Below, in pieces: positions 9,762 to 18,051 of a DNA stretch of 64,000 nucleotides. Every line of letters begins with the position of its first letter. Position 1 is the stretch's first letter. A program made the position numbers and the translations under genes. Under the pieces are notes generated by a model. That model was not told the origin of the DNA, did no database searches, and worked only from the letters and a program-made list of their open reading frames with translations. Source of the stretch: Sulfolobus sp. E5-1-F (GTDB lineage Archaea > Thermoproteota > Thermoprotei_A > Sulfolobales > Sulfolobaceae); contig NZ_CP045687.1 in assembly GCF_009601705.1 (NCBI RefSeq), forward strand, positions 1,958,001 to 2,022,000. Reading direction: 5' to 3'.

Positions 9762-10943
9762 CTAGCTATACTTCTCCCGCCTCTCTCTCATATTTTCCAT
9801 ACTATTCCTTTTAACATTAATCTTGTTTATAGCATCAACTAGATCTTTCATTGTAACGTTATTCCTATTATCCCTAATTGCCATATATGCTGCTTCAACA
9901 CAAACATTTTTAATATCAGCACCACTGAATCCCTCAGTAAGCTGAGATAATAATTCAAGGTTTATATTATTCTCAACTTTCATTTTCTTTAAGTATATGT
10001 TAAATATCTCAATTCTTCCTTTAAAGTTGGGCAAAGGAACCTCTATTATCCTATCAAATCTACCAGGCCTCAATAACGCGGGATCCAATATGTCTATCCT
10101 ATTCGTAGCTGCAATGATCTTAACGTTGTCCAATGGATTAAATCCATCAAGCTCAGCCAAGAGCTGCATTAATGTTCTTTGTATCTCCCTTTCTCCGCTT
10201 GTTCCTATATCTATTCTCTTAGCACCTATGGCATCAATTTCATCAATGAAGATTATTGATGGTGCCTTCCTTTTAGCCATTTCAAATAGCTCTCTAACTA
10301 TCCTAGCACCTTCCCCCACAAATTTTTGTGCAAATTCTGAAGCTACAACATGAATAAAGACAGCGTTACTCTCAGTAGCTACTGCTTTTGCTAACATAGT
10401 CTTTCCAGTACCTGGTGGGCCATATAATAAAACTCCCTTTGGCGGTTCTACTCCTATCTCCCTAAATATCTCAGGCTTCTTTAAAGGCAATTCCACAACT
10501 TCCCTTAATTCCTTTATTTGTTCTTCTAATCCGCCGATTTCAGAATAAGTTACATTAGGTTTTTCCACAATCTCCATTGTCTTTACAATTGGATCTTCCT
10601 TCTGTGGCAAAACCTCTAATATTGTAGATCCTCTTTGATTTAAGGCAACGGATATTCCAGGTTTTATTAACTTTTGATTAATATGACTGGCTACATTTAC
10701 TACTAAATTTGGTCCAGACGAACTTCTAACTAATACCCTACCGTCTGGTAAAACATCTAATACAACTGCCTCAATCAATGGAGGACTTAACATTTTTTCC
10801 ATTTCTGCTTTATAATAGTTTAATTCTTTTCTTAGATTTTCAATTTCAATCTGTAATGACTTAATTTTTTCTTCCATCAATCTAACCAATTGAACCTCGT
10901 CTGAAGAAGAAGCATCCCTTATTGTGTCGAAATCTCCGGACAA
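9762..10943 (-). CDS. pan: Proteasome-activating nucleotidase (PAN AAA ATPase)
   Basis: Hexameric unfoldase that feeds substrates to the 20S proteasome. Domain order: coiled coil (residues about 18-55, [21 protein letters not shown]), OB fold (60-115), AAA module with Walker A GPPGTGKT, Walker [12 protein letters not shown] and arginine fingers in LLRPGRFDR. The 393 residues are normal length. The C-terminus is REKYS: it keeps the penultimate tyrosine of the HbYX docking tail, but the preceding position is lysine, not hydrophobic. First gene of the PAN - PUA - PAC2 operon; divergent from aMBF1 with 72 bases between starts. Confidence 0.95.
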   Translation of the reverse strand: MSGDFDTIRDASSSDEVQLVRLMEEKIKSLQIEIENLRKELNYYKAEMEKMLSPPLIEAVVLDVLPDGRVLVRSSSGPNLVVNVASHINQKLIKPGISVALNQRGSTILEVLPQKEDPIVKTMEIVEKPNVTYSEIGGLEEQIKELREVVELPLKKPEIFREIGVEPPKGVLLYGPPGTGKTMLAKAVATESNAVFIHVVASEFAQKFVGEGARIVRELFEMAKRKAPSIIFIDEIDAIGAKRIDIGTSGEREIQRTLMQLLAELDGFNPLDNVKIIAATNRIDILDPALLRPGRFDRIIEVPLPNFKGRIEIFNIYLKKMKVENNINLELLSQLTEGFSGADIKNVCVEAAYMAIRDNRNNVTMKDLVDAINKINVKRNSMENMRERREKYS

Positions 10944-11015
10944 TTTAACCCGTATATATACTTGTTTGGCATAGACTAAAAACGTTTAATACAAGTATTT
11001 ACAATAGGTATTTAT

Positions 11016-11510
11016 ATGCAAGCTAATAGTGAAGAATACTGTGAATTATGTGGATCTCCAATCCATGGTAAAGGTATAACTGTGTCATATGAAGGCTCAA
11101 TTATTACTGTATGTAATTCATGTTATAATAGGATAAGAAAGCATGCAGTGATAGTAAAAGAAGACAGTAAGAAAAGCGAGACAAGAAAGAAAACTGATCC
11201 TAAACCACCTAAAATGGGAGATACAGAATTAGAAATTGTAGCAGACTATTACAAGATTATTAAAACAGCTAGAGAACAACTAGGTATCTCACAGCAACAA
11301 TTAGCACAAAAATTAAAAGTATCAGAAAATATCGTTAAAAGATTTGAAAGTGGTAAATTAAAGCCTACGATCTCTCAAGCTAGGCAGCTAGAGAAAATTC
11401 TTGGCATTAAACTAGTTACCCCATTAGAAAATGAAGAAAGCGAGAGGGAATTCGACGATACTGGATTAACCTTAGGAGATGTGGTTAATATTAAAGAGGG
11501 AAAGAAGTGA
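11016..11510 (+). CDS. Archaeal multiprotein bridging factor 1 (aMBF1)
   Basis: N-terminal zinc ribbon CELCGSPI ... CNSC, a charged linker, then an Xre/Cro-type helix-turn-helix (ARQLGISQQQLAQKL region, REQLGISQQQLAQKLKVS). This is the aMBF1 architecture. Eukaryotic MBF1 bridges TBP and activators; the archaeal protein has been reported to bind the small ribosomal subunit. It overlaps hflX by four bases (GTGA), so translation of the two is probably coupled, which agrees with a ribosome link since HflX is a ribosome-associated GTPase. Confidence 0.9.
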   Translation: MQANSEEYCELCGSPIHGKGITVSYEGSIITVCNSCYNRIRKHAVIVKEDSKKSETRKKTDPKPPKMGDTELEIVADYYKIIKTAREQLGISQQQLAQKLKVSENIVKRFESGKLKPTISQARQLEKILGIKLVTPLENEESEREFDDTGLTLGDVVNIKEGKK

Positions 11511-12577
11511 AAACTGCAGCCCTTTTTGTATCTGAAGAATTTAAGGAAGAGGCAATAGCGTTAGCTGAGGGGGCTGATCACAAGATAGTTAGAATTTACA
11601 AATTACCAAAATCACCTAATGTGAAATTTTATATACAATATGATAAGTTACAACAAATCAAAAACGATGAGGAAATTTCTACGTTAATTATATTCGAAGA
11701 ACTTAAGCCTAGACACTTTATAAATCTGAGAAAAGAACTAAAAGGAAAAGAGGTCCTAGACAAAATACTCCTTCTTTTGGATATATTTGCACTACATGCA
11801 GGGTCAAAAGAAGCAAAAATGCAAATAGAACTGGCCAGGCTTAAGTATGAACTACCCATAATAAAAGAAACGTATACTAAATCAAAAATAGGTGAACAAC
11901 AAGGTCCTTTAGGAGCTGGAACATATGGAGTAGAATCTATAATAAAATTTTACAAAAGAAGAATCAATAAACTTATGAAAGAATTGGAAAATATAAAAGT
12001 TTTTAAAGAAAAATCCATAGAATCTAATAAGAGAAATAATATTCCTTCTGTTGGAATCGTAGGGTACACAAATTCTGGAAAGACCTCGTTATTTAACTCA
12101 TTAACTGGGTTAACACAGAAAGTTGATACAAAACTATTCACTACAATGTCACCTAAAAGATATGGGATCTCAATAAATAATAGAAAGATTATGCTAGTTG
12201 ACACTGTAGGATTCATTAGAGGAATTCCTCCACAAATTGTAGATGCTTTCTTCGTCACTCTGTCAGAAGCTAAATACTCTGATGCATTAATTCTTGTAAT
12301 AGACTCTACATTCTCAGAAAATCTATTAATTGAGACTTTGCAATCCTCTTTCGAAATTTTAAGAGAAATAGGAGTTTCGGGTAAGCCTATAATAGTAGCC
12401 CTTAATAAAATTGACAGAATTAATGGCGATTTATATAAAAAGCTTGACTTAATAGAGAAGCTATCAAAAGAGTTGTACTCTCCTATATTCGATGTCATAC
12501 CTATATCAGCTTTAAAGAGAACAAATCTTGAATTATTAAGGGATAGGATATACCAGCTAGTCACACAGTTGAGTTAA
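11507..12577 (+). CDS. hflX: GTPase HflX
   Basis: Ribosome-associated GTPase. A GTG start overlaps the aMBF1 stop. Residues 1-170 are the HflX nucleotide-binding N-terminal domain ending in a glycine-rich segment (GEQQGPLGAGTYGVES) and a coiled coil; the G domain follows with G1 GYTNSGKTSL, G3 DTVGF and G4 NKID. The 356 residues match the crystallised S. solfataricus HflX. The next gene, trm56, begins only a few bases after the stop. Confidence 0.95.
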   Translation: MKTAALFVSEEFKEEAIALAEGADHKIVRIYKLPKSPNVKFYIQYDKLQQIKNDEEISTLIIFEELKPRHFINLRKELKGKEVLDKILLLLDIFALHAGSKEAKMQIELARLKYELPIIKETYTKSKIGEQQGPLGAGTYGVESIIKFYKRRINKLMKELENIKVFKEKSIESNKRNNIPSVGIVGYTNSGKTSLFNSLTGLTQKVDTKLFTTMSPKRYGISINNRKIMLVDTVGFIRGIPPQIVDAFFVTLSEAKYSDALILVIDSTFSENLLIETLQSSFEILREIGVSGKPIIVALNKIDRINGDLYKKLDLIEKLSKELYSPIFDVIPISALKRTNLELLRDRIYQLVTQLS

Positions 12578-12582
12578 AAGAT

Positions 12583-13110
12583 ATATATGTTTTAAGGCTA
12601 GGCCATAGACCAGCTAGAGATAAAAGAGTGACAACACATGTAATTTTGGTAGCAAGAGCCTTTGGCGCTAAAGGTGTGTATATCGAAGGTAAAGATGAAA
12701 AAGTGATAAAATCTGTCTTCAAAGTTGTAAATAGTTGGGGTGGATCTTCGTATTTTTTTGTAAAAGAAATTGAAAATGGAAAGAATATAGTAAATGAATG
12801 GAAAGAAAAAGGAGGCACAGTAATACACTTAACGATGTATGGAATCAATATTAATGATCTTCAAGATAATCTTGAGAAAATAAAGTATCCTCTATTAATA
12901 ATTGTAGGATCAGAAAAAGTTGAAGGTTGGTATTATCGTAATGTAGATTACAATATAGCAATAGGGAATCAGCCACATTCTGAAGTAGCAGCACTAGCAA
13001 TCTTTCTAGACAGAATTTATAAGGGACGAGAGCTATATATGGAATTTGGAGATTCAAAAATAAAGATATTACCTCAGAATGCTGGCAAGAAGGTGATAAG
13101 AAATGGTTAA
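12583..13110 (+). CDS. tRNA (cytidine-56-2'-O)-methyltransferase aTrm56, with apparent ATA start
   Basis: SPOUT methyltransferase of the T-loop C56 of tRNAs. Conserved segments: [19 protein letters not shown] at the N-terminus, then [20 protein letters not shown] and [17 protein letters not shown]. The first usual start codon in frame is GTG at 12628, but this would delete the conserved LRLGHR motif. The frame is open back to 12547 and contains no ATG, GTG or TTG in that part; ATA at 12583 fits the expected N-terminus, one residue before YVLRLGH. hflX ends at 12577. It overlaps tfe by 8 bp. The product is clear; the start is an inference. Confidence 0.85.
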   Translation: MYVLRLGHRPARDKRVTTHVILVARAFGAKGVYIEGKDEKVIKSVFKVVNSWGGSSYFFVKEIENGKNIVNEWKEKGGTVIHLTMYGININDLQDNLEKIKYPLLIIVGSEKVEGWYYRNVDYNIAIGNQPHSEVAALAIFLDRIYKGRELYMEFGDSKIKILPQNAGKKVIRNG

Positions 13111-13639
13111 TGCAGAGGACCTGTTTATTAATCTAGCGAAAAGTTTGTTAGGAGATGATGTAATTGATGTTCTACGAGTCCTATTAGAAAAAGGTACTGA
13201 GATGACCGATGAAGAAATAGCAAATCAGCTCAATATAAAAGTTAATGACGTGAGAAAGAAATTGAACTTACTAGAAGAGCAAGGTTTCGTAAGTTATAGG
13301 AAAACGAGAGATAAGGATAGCGGATGGTTCATTTATTATTGGAGGCCTAACATAGATCAAATTAATGAGATATTATTGAATAGAAAAAGACTAATATTAG
13401 ATAAATTAAAGTCCAGATTAGAATATGAGAAAAATAATACGTTCTTTATATGTCCACAAGATAATAGTAGATACTCATTTGAGGAAGCATTTGAAAATGA
13501 ATTTAAATGCTTAAAGTGTGGATCTCAATTAACCTATTATGATACAGAAAAAATTAAGTCGTTCTTGGAGCAAAAAATAAGACAAATAGAGGAAGAGATA
13601 GATAAGGAGACAAAACTTGGAGCAAATAAAAATCATTGA
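13103..13639 (+). CDS. tfe: Transcription initiation factor TFE-alpha
   Basis: Archaeal TFIIE-alpha homologue that stimulates promoter opening with TBP and TFB. Residues 10-95 form an extended winged helix ([25 protein letters not shown]), followed by a helical linker and a zinc-ribbon-like region: [15 protein letters not shown] then FKCLKCG. Only three cysteines are seen; the second ligand position of the first pair is not cysteine. The C-terminus is a coiled helix that runs into the overlapping methyltransferase gene (23 bp overlap). 178 residues is normal. Confidence 0.93.
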   Translation: MVNAEDLFINLAKSLLGDDVIDVLRVLLEKGTEMTDEEIANQLNIKVNDVRKKLNLLEEQGFVSYRKTRDKDSGWFIYYWRPNIDQINEILLNRKRLILDKLKSRLEYEKNNTFFICPQDNSRYSFEEAFENEFKCLKCGSQLTYYDTEKIKSFLEQKIRQIEEEIDKETKLGANKNH

Positions 13640-14594
13640 TCTATTCTCCGGAGCTGGAGGATTTTCATTAGGTTTCAAAAAATTAGGAATAGAGCCTAAA
13701 TTAGCAATAGATATAAATCACGCTGCGACTAGAACGTATTCATTAAATTTTCCAAACACAATAGTAATTGAAGATGATATAAGGGAAATAAGCGGAAAAG
13801 AGATTTTAAAAAATGTAGGAGATGAAATAGACGTAATAATTGGAGGTCCTCCATGCGAAGGATATACTGCAGCTAATCCCTTACGTATGCTAGATCCTTT
13901 AGATAGATTGTATTTAGATCAAAGAGGGAGTTTAACACTAGAATTCATAAGGATTGTGGATGAACTGAAACCGAAAATTTTTGTCATGGAAAATGTTCCA
14001 GCAATTATAGAGACTCAATCATTAAGAGATGCTCTAATCAGTGAATTTAAGAGAGCAGGATACGATAATATATTCTTCAATATACTACATGCTGAAGATT
14101 ATGGTAACCCATCTAAACGAAAGAGAGTATTCATCTCTAATGTTAGAATATTACCTATTAAAACTCAAAAAAGAGTCACAGTTTATGATGCAATTCATGA
14201 TTTAGATAGCAAACCAGACGTTCCTAATAACGATATAAGTGAGCCTAATGAGAAAAAACTTCTGAAAATTTCTAAAATTGGACATGGCGAGTATTTAACA
14301 ATGTATAAGGCGAGTAAAGGAAAAAACATGCCACTATATATTAGACTTTCTCCATTTGATCTAGCACCTACAATTTTAGGTAATTCTAGATTTATACACC
14401 CATTTCATGATAGATTCTTAACTGTGAGAGAACAAGCCAGACTAATGAGTTATCCTGATGATCATGTATTTTTAGGAAGCAAGGATGAACAGTATAATCA
14501 AGTAGGTGAATCTGTTCCAGTAGCCTTATCTACCGCCATAGCTAAAGAGATTCTGGGTATCTTAAATGAAAGAGTTATATTTCGGCCTACATAA
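13617..14594 (+). CDS. Cytosine-C5 methyltransferase, solitary
   Basis: All C5-methyltransferase landmarks are visible: motif [15 protein letters not shown] for SAM binding, motif [11 protein letters not shown] with the catalytic cysteine (Glu replaces the usual Gln), motif [10 protein letters not shown], motif VIII-like [10 protein letters not shown] and motif [10 protein letters not shown]. The 325 residues leave a small target-recognition region (about 195-255). The TTG start lies inside the end of tfe. No restriction endonuclease is adjacent, so it is an orphan enzyme. The substrate could be DNA or, as with Dnmt2, tRNA; the sequence alone does not decide. Confidence 0.88.
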   Translation: MEQIKIIDLFSGAGGFSLGFKKLGIEPKLAIDINHAATRTYSLNFPNTIVIEDDIREISGKEILKNVGDEIDVIIGGPPCEGYTAANPLRMLDPLDRLYLDQRGSLTLEFIRIVDELKPKIFVMENVPAIIETQSLRDALISEFKRAGYDNIFFNILHAEDYGNPSKRKRVFISNVRILPIKTQKRVTVYDAIHDLDSKPDVPNNDISEPNEKKLLKISKIGHGEYLTMYKASKGKNMPLYIRLSPFDLAPTILGNSRFIHPFHDRFLTVREQARLMSYPDDHVFLGSKDEQYNQVGESVPVALSTAIAKEILGILNERVIFRPT

Positions 14595-15030
14595 TCTAAC
14601 TAGTAACCAAAGACTCATCGACTTTTCTAAATTGGCTTTTAGTATAAAATACGTAAAGTATTTAATTCTTACTAAGGTAGGTGGGACAGCTGCACAATCT
14701 GGAGTTCCAGAAGTTAGTAAACTCGCATTTAAACTTAATAAGCCTATTTTAGTACTACCGGAACTAAAGGATGTTATAGACTTATTAAAACCAGAAATTA
14801 CACTCCTAGTTTCACAGAATGCCGAAAAACAAATTGATTTTAATAATCTTATGAAATATGATAGAATATTGGTAGTATTTTCCGGAATAGAAGGAGGGGG
14901 GTTTAACAAAATAGAACAATCTCTAGGGGAGTATGTAAGAATAGTAGAAGACGCTCAGGATTTAGGAGCCGTAAGTTTAGCATCCTTCTTTTTATGTAAA
15001 TATCTACAATTAGTAGAAGGTAAAGTTTAA
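14566..15030 (+). CDS. DUF2122-like protein, SPOUT-like fold suspected
   Basis: A 154-residue archaeal protein resembling the family DUF2122/COG4080. A Rossmann-like pattern is visible: [58 protein letters not shown]. Names in databases vary between RecB-like nuclease and SpoU methylase; neither activity is shown by the sequence. The start overlaps the methyltransferase end by 29 bp, so it is the last protein gene of the aMBF1-hflX-trm56-tfe run. The function is unknown; RNA modification would fit the neighbours. Confidence 0.5.
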   Translation: MKELYFGLHNLTSNQRLIDFSKLAFSIKYVKYLILTKVGGTAAQSGVPEVSKLAFKLNKPILVLPELKDVIDLLKPEITLLVSQNAEKQIDFNNLMKYDRILVVFSGIEGGGFNKIEQSLGEYVRIVEDAQDLGAVSLASFFLCKYLQLVEGKV

Positions 15031-15055
15031 AAGAGAAAACAATAACCTAGTATTA

Positions 15056-15131
<76 letters not shown>

Positions 15132-15389
15132 AACTTTTAATTTCATCATATTTTTATCGAAAAGTCAATTCATACAATATTAGCGGTTCATAACAGAAAG
15201 TCTCATATCTTTAGGGTAGCTAAAAAGAACAGACATAATGTTATGAGAACTTTTATTTTTACCCGTAATAAGTTATAAATGATAATCCTAGAAATTTTGT
15301 CAAGATATTAACAATTTGAAGTCAACTAATAATAGTTAAAACTGATTACTAGATAAATTATTAACCCTTAGACGGGTAAAGAAGTGTAA

Positions 15390-15752
15390 GTGTCTTCAAA
15401 TCAAACAAATAAGCGTCTTTTATTGAAAGCTAGAAGAGTAGTTAAAGAAGGAAGATTTGTAAGTCTAACTCTTAAAGATACTTTGTATATGTTCTTTATT
15501 TATATTGGACGTAATAACGACTACGTGCTTAACCTTAATTATTGTAGTTGTCCATTCTATTTATTCAATGTACTTTTAAGAAACGAGTATGACTTTTGCT
15601 ATCATACTTTAGGTTTAAAATACGCATTAGAAAAGGATCAGATAACAAAAATTGAGTTATACACGAAAGATTTTAAAGAAATATTAACCGAGATATACAG
15701 TTGTGGAAAATCTTTAAAACTAAGAAGAATATTGAACAGAGTGGAGAGTTAA
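15390..15752 (+). CDS. Small SWIM zinc-finger protein
   Basis: A 120-residue protein with a GTG start. A SWIM-type zinc motif is seen: CSC, fifteen residues, then CYH (CxCx15CxH) in the middle. SWIM domains bind DNA or proteins; in eukaryotes Sws1/Shu2 proteins with this motif work with Rad51 paralogues. The rest is basic with no recognisable catalytic part. The next frame (15755) begins two bases after the stop. A recombination-related role is a guess from the family. Confidence 0.65.
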   Translation: MSSNQTNKRLLLKARRVVKEGRFVSLTLKDTLYMFFIYIGRNNDYVLNLNYCSCPFYLFNVLLRNEYDFCYHTLGLKYALEKDQITKIELYTKDFKEILTEIYSCGKSLKLRRILNRVES

Positions 15753-15754
15753 CT

Positions 15755-15898
15755 TTGAACGATGTGCAGTTAGTATTTATATCCGGAATTTTGATACTTA
15801 CCTTTGTAATAATTTATATAATATTAATGGAATTTCCAATAAAGTCTTCAAGTACAAAAGATATTTATACGAAAAAGAAGAAAGGTAAAAGTAAATAG
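15755..15898 (+). CDS. Small single-span membrane protein (47 residues)
   Basis: From the TTG at 15755 the frame encodes MNDVQLVFISGILILTFVIIYIILMEF followed by a very basic tail ending KKKKGKSK. A single N-terminal helix with a positive C-terminal tail suggests an inner-face-anchored protein. The frame continues upstream into the SWIM gene, so a longer form is possible but unlikely. It lies two bases after the SWIM gene and 9 bases before elf1. The product is not recognised. Confidence 0.5.
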   Translation: MNDVQLVFISGILILTFVIIYIILMEFPIKSSSTKDIYTKKKKGKSK

Positions 15899-15907
15899 TG
15901 GTCGATT

Positions 15908-16231
15908 ATGGGAGGAAAAAGACGAAAGAGGACTAAAATTATCAGAGTAAAGCCTAAATTACCTAAAACCTTCGAGTGTCCTAGATGTGGGAAGGTTTCA
16001 ATTAGTGTAAAGATAAAAGATAATATTGCGACAATTACATGTGGGAATTGTGGCCTTTATACTGAAATTGAAGTGCCTCCTATATTTGATGAAGCAAATG
16101 CATATTCCAAATTCATAGACATGTACTTAGATGGAAGATTACAAATAAAAGAGAGAACGAATGAAAATATGGAAGAAGAAAATGAAATTGAAGGGGAAAG
16201 TGAAGAAATACCTCATGGACAAGTTGAATGA
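15908..16231 (+). CDS. Elf1-type transcription elongation factor
   Basis: Begins with the basic stretch [17 protein letters not shown] and has a zinc ribbon CPRCGKV ... CGNCGLY, followed by a [18 protein letters not shown] helix and an acidic tail rich in glutamate. This is the archaeal Elf1/ELOF1 pattern, an RNA-polymerase elongation factor located near the DNA entry channel in eukaryotes. The acidic tail is encoded in the region that overlaps the start of the GGGP synthase gene. Confidence 0.85.
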   Translation: MGGKRRKRTKIIRVKPKLPKTFECPRCGKVSISVKIKDNIATITCGNCGLYTEIEVPPIFDEANAYSKFIDMYLDGRLQIKERTNENMEEENEIEGESEEIPHGQVE

Positions 16232-16928
16232 TAATGAGAAATTGCATTTTTCTCTCCTAGATCCATTTAAAATTAATTCTAGTGAGGAGCTTAAATATAT
16301 CGCAAAGAACTTATATGACGCAGGGACTGACGCATTTCTTATTGGAGGTACACTAGGTGTTTCTAAAGATAAATTAGATTTTGTCATATCCTTACTTGAC
16401 GATTATGAGATACCGAAGATTGTATTTCCTAGCAATATAAACTTATTATCTGAGAAGGCTGATGCGTTGCTATTTTTATCCCTATTAAACTCTGATGATA
16501 TATATTATGTAATAGGTGCTCAGATAGTTGCTGCTCCAATCATAAAAATGTTACAAATGGAGGTAATACCAACTGCTTATATAATAGTAGGACATGGAGG
16601 TACTGCAGCACATATAGGTAAGGCCAGAGTAATACCCTACGATAATTTTGAATTAGCAACTGCCTATACTTTAGCGGCGGAATATTTAGGAATGGATTTT
16701 GTTTACCTCGAAGCTGGATCTGGAGCCCCAGAACCAATAAGGCCAGAAATGATATCTTTTATCAAAAAGACTTCCAGTATTCCGTTAATTATAGGGGGTG
16801 GAATAAGAAGCGTAGAAGTTGCTTTGAAATTGATCGAAGCTGGGGCAAATATAATTGTTACTGGAAATATAATTGAAAGTGATGTCACTAAGGCAATAAA
16901 AATAATAAGGGGAATAAAGAATAAATAA
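16161..16928 (+). CDS. Geranylgeranylglyceryl phosphate synthase
   Basis: Makes the first ether bond of archaeal membrane lipids from geranylgeranyl-PP and glycerol-1-phosphate. TIM barrel with HFSLLDPFK at the first strand, [48 protein letters not shown] and [10 protein letters not shown] phosphate-binding loops. 255 residues from the ATG at 16161; a second ATG at 16182 gives [15 protein letters not shown] and is an equally possible start. Overlaps the end of elf1. It acts upstream of the tetraether synthase encoded at 37802. Confidence 0.95.
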   Translation: MKIWKKKMKLKGKVKKYLMDKLNDNEKLHFSLLDPFKINSSEELKYIAKNLYDAGTDAFLIGGTLGVSKDKLDFVISLLDDYEIPKIVFPSNINLLSEKADALLFLSLLNSDDIYYVIGAQIVAAPIIKMLQMEVIPTAYIIVGHGGTAAHIGKARVIPYDNFELATAYTLAAEYLGMDFVYLEAGSGAPEPIRPEMISFIKKTSSIPLIIGGGIRSVEVALKLIEAGANIIVTGNIIESDVTKAIKIIRGIKNK

Positions 16929-16949
16929 GTAGAGAAAGAGGGATCTATA

Positions 16950-17117
16950 ATGCCTTCACCAAAGAAGAAAAAAGACGTTGTTCCAGTAATGTCAATGGCA
17001 GGATTAATTAGATATTATGAGGAGGAAAACGAGAAAATTAAGATAAGTCCTAAAATTGTAATAGGAGCTAGTCTAGCATTAGCAATTATCGTTATAGTTA
17101 TTACAAAACTATTTTAA
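16950..17117 (+). CDS. secG: Preprotein translocase subunit Sec61-beta (SecG)
   Basis: A 55-residue protein. It starts MPSPKKKKDVVPVMSMAGLI and continues RYYEEENEKIKISPK before one C-terminal membrane helix (IVIGASLALAIIVIVITKL). This is the archaeal Sec61-beta signature: basic tail, the conserved MSMAGLIRYY box and a single span. It is the non-essential small subunit of the SecYE translocon. It lies 21 bases after the GGGP synthase gene and 24 bases before RNase P RNA. Confidence 0.93.
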   Translation: MPSPKKKKDVVPVMSMAGLIRYYEEENEKIKISPKIVIGASLALAIIVIVITKLF

Positions 17118-17141
17118 AGCCATAATAAGAAGATTAATTAT

Positions 17142-17447
17142 GGGACCCCTAGCGGGGGCAACGGGGTAAAACCCTGAGGAAACTCCGGCCTCCAACCCTT
17201 GCAAGAACCCCGTAAGGGGTAGGGATAGGATCCTTGGCAACTACACAGAAACGAAGTCCTAATACTAGATAGATGAGCGGAACTACTAGCAAGCAATTGC
17301 TAGTAGTACATGATAGATGAAAGTATTAGGACTTGAAACGGTAGACCTCTTGGGAGCAAGTCAAAGGGGGATGAGCAAAGGGTTGACCCCTTACAGTACG
17401 CTTAGTCGAATCCCCCAGTACAGAAGCCGGGTTATGCTAGGGGTCCC
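17142..17447 (+). ncRNA. rnpB: RNase P RNA
   Basis: About 306 nt. The ends pair perfectly over 12 bp (GGGACCCCTAGC at 17142 with GCTAGGGGTCCC at 17436). The conserved core element GAGGAAACTCC is at 17175-17186 and the ACAGAA element at 17420-17425. A 13-bp helix is formed by AAGTCCTAATACT near 17254 and its complement near 17326, and a hairpin with CTACTAGCAA arms lies between. This is the archaeal type-A catalytic RNA that matures tRNA 5' ends. A TATA-like CATAATAAG lies about 20 bases upstream. Confidence 0.96.
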
Positions 17448-17799
17448 TACTAATGTATTAATGGAAGCCTCATCTACAATGTTTAAGTGATGTCTTATTC
17501 CCGTGATCTTTAGAGATTATAAAATAAATAGATGGAAAATTTAATGTTTAGCTACAATATAGTTCTTGTACCTCTCCAAAAGACAATACTTATCTTGGTC
17601 ATCATCATCACCTATGTCATTATATATATTAATATATATTATTATATTAATCATTTTTAGATTATATTTTTGAAACTCATTTTAAGTTACTGATCATCCT
17701 TATACATAATTATATCTTTTCCCAAAATTAATTAATATAGATACATTAATTGTCGCAAAGTTCTTATAGCCATATAAAATTAAAACTCTGTGGATAAAA
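17448..17799 (+). other. Intergenic stretch without a gene
   Basis: 352 very AT-rich bases between RNase P RNA and the RAM-domain gene. I see no coding frame and no tRNA-like fold. A minus-strand C-box-like GATGATGATGA near 17604 has no matching D box. AT runs around 17625-17650 and 17735-17750 are likely promoter or terminator DNA. Confidence 0.5.
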
Positions 17800-18051
17800 G
17801 TGGCTAGTGCGATAGTCCTTATAAATACAGACGCTGGAGGAGAAGAAGAGGTATTCGAAAAGCTAAAAAACATGAATGAAGTCGTGGAAGCGTACGTAGT
17901 TTATGGGGTATATGATATCGTAATAAAAGTTGAAACTGAGAATATGGATAAGCTTAAGAATTTCATTAGTAATTCCATACGAAAGATACCGAAAGTAAGA
18001 TCGACATTAACAATGATAATAATGGAGGGAAGAAGTGTAATAAAGAAATGA
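17800..18051 (+). CDS. Stand-alone RAM (Lrp/AsnC ligand-binding) domain protein
   Basis: 83 residues with a GTG start: MASAIVLINTDAGGEEEVFEKL, then VYGVYDIVIKVETENM and a C-terminal IPKVRSTLTMIIMEG. This is the alpha/beta effector domain of Lrp/AsnC regulators without the DNA-binding helix-turn-helix. Such proteins bind amino acids and may assemble with full-length Lrp proteins. The stop overlaps the tiaS start by four bases. Confidence 0.85.
   Translation: MASAIVLINTDAGGEEEVFEKLKNMNEVVEAYVVYGVYDIVIKVETENMDKLKNFISNSIRKIPKVRSTLTMIIMEGRSVIKK

Noticed and set aside
15258-15380. A 9-bp perfect inverted repeat, TTTACCCGT and ACGGGTAAA, 105 bases apart before the SWIM gene
   Set aside because: Too far apart and too short to be more than chance in an AT-rich spacer; no supporting signal.
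17595-17612. C-box-like GATGATGATGA on the minus strand after RNase P RNA
   Set aside because: No CTGA follows within a usable distance, so it is not a C/D RNA.
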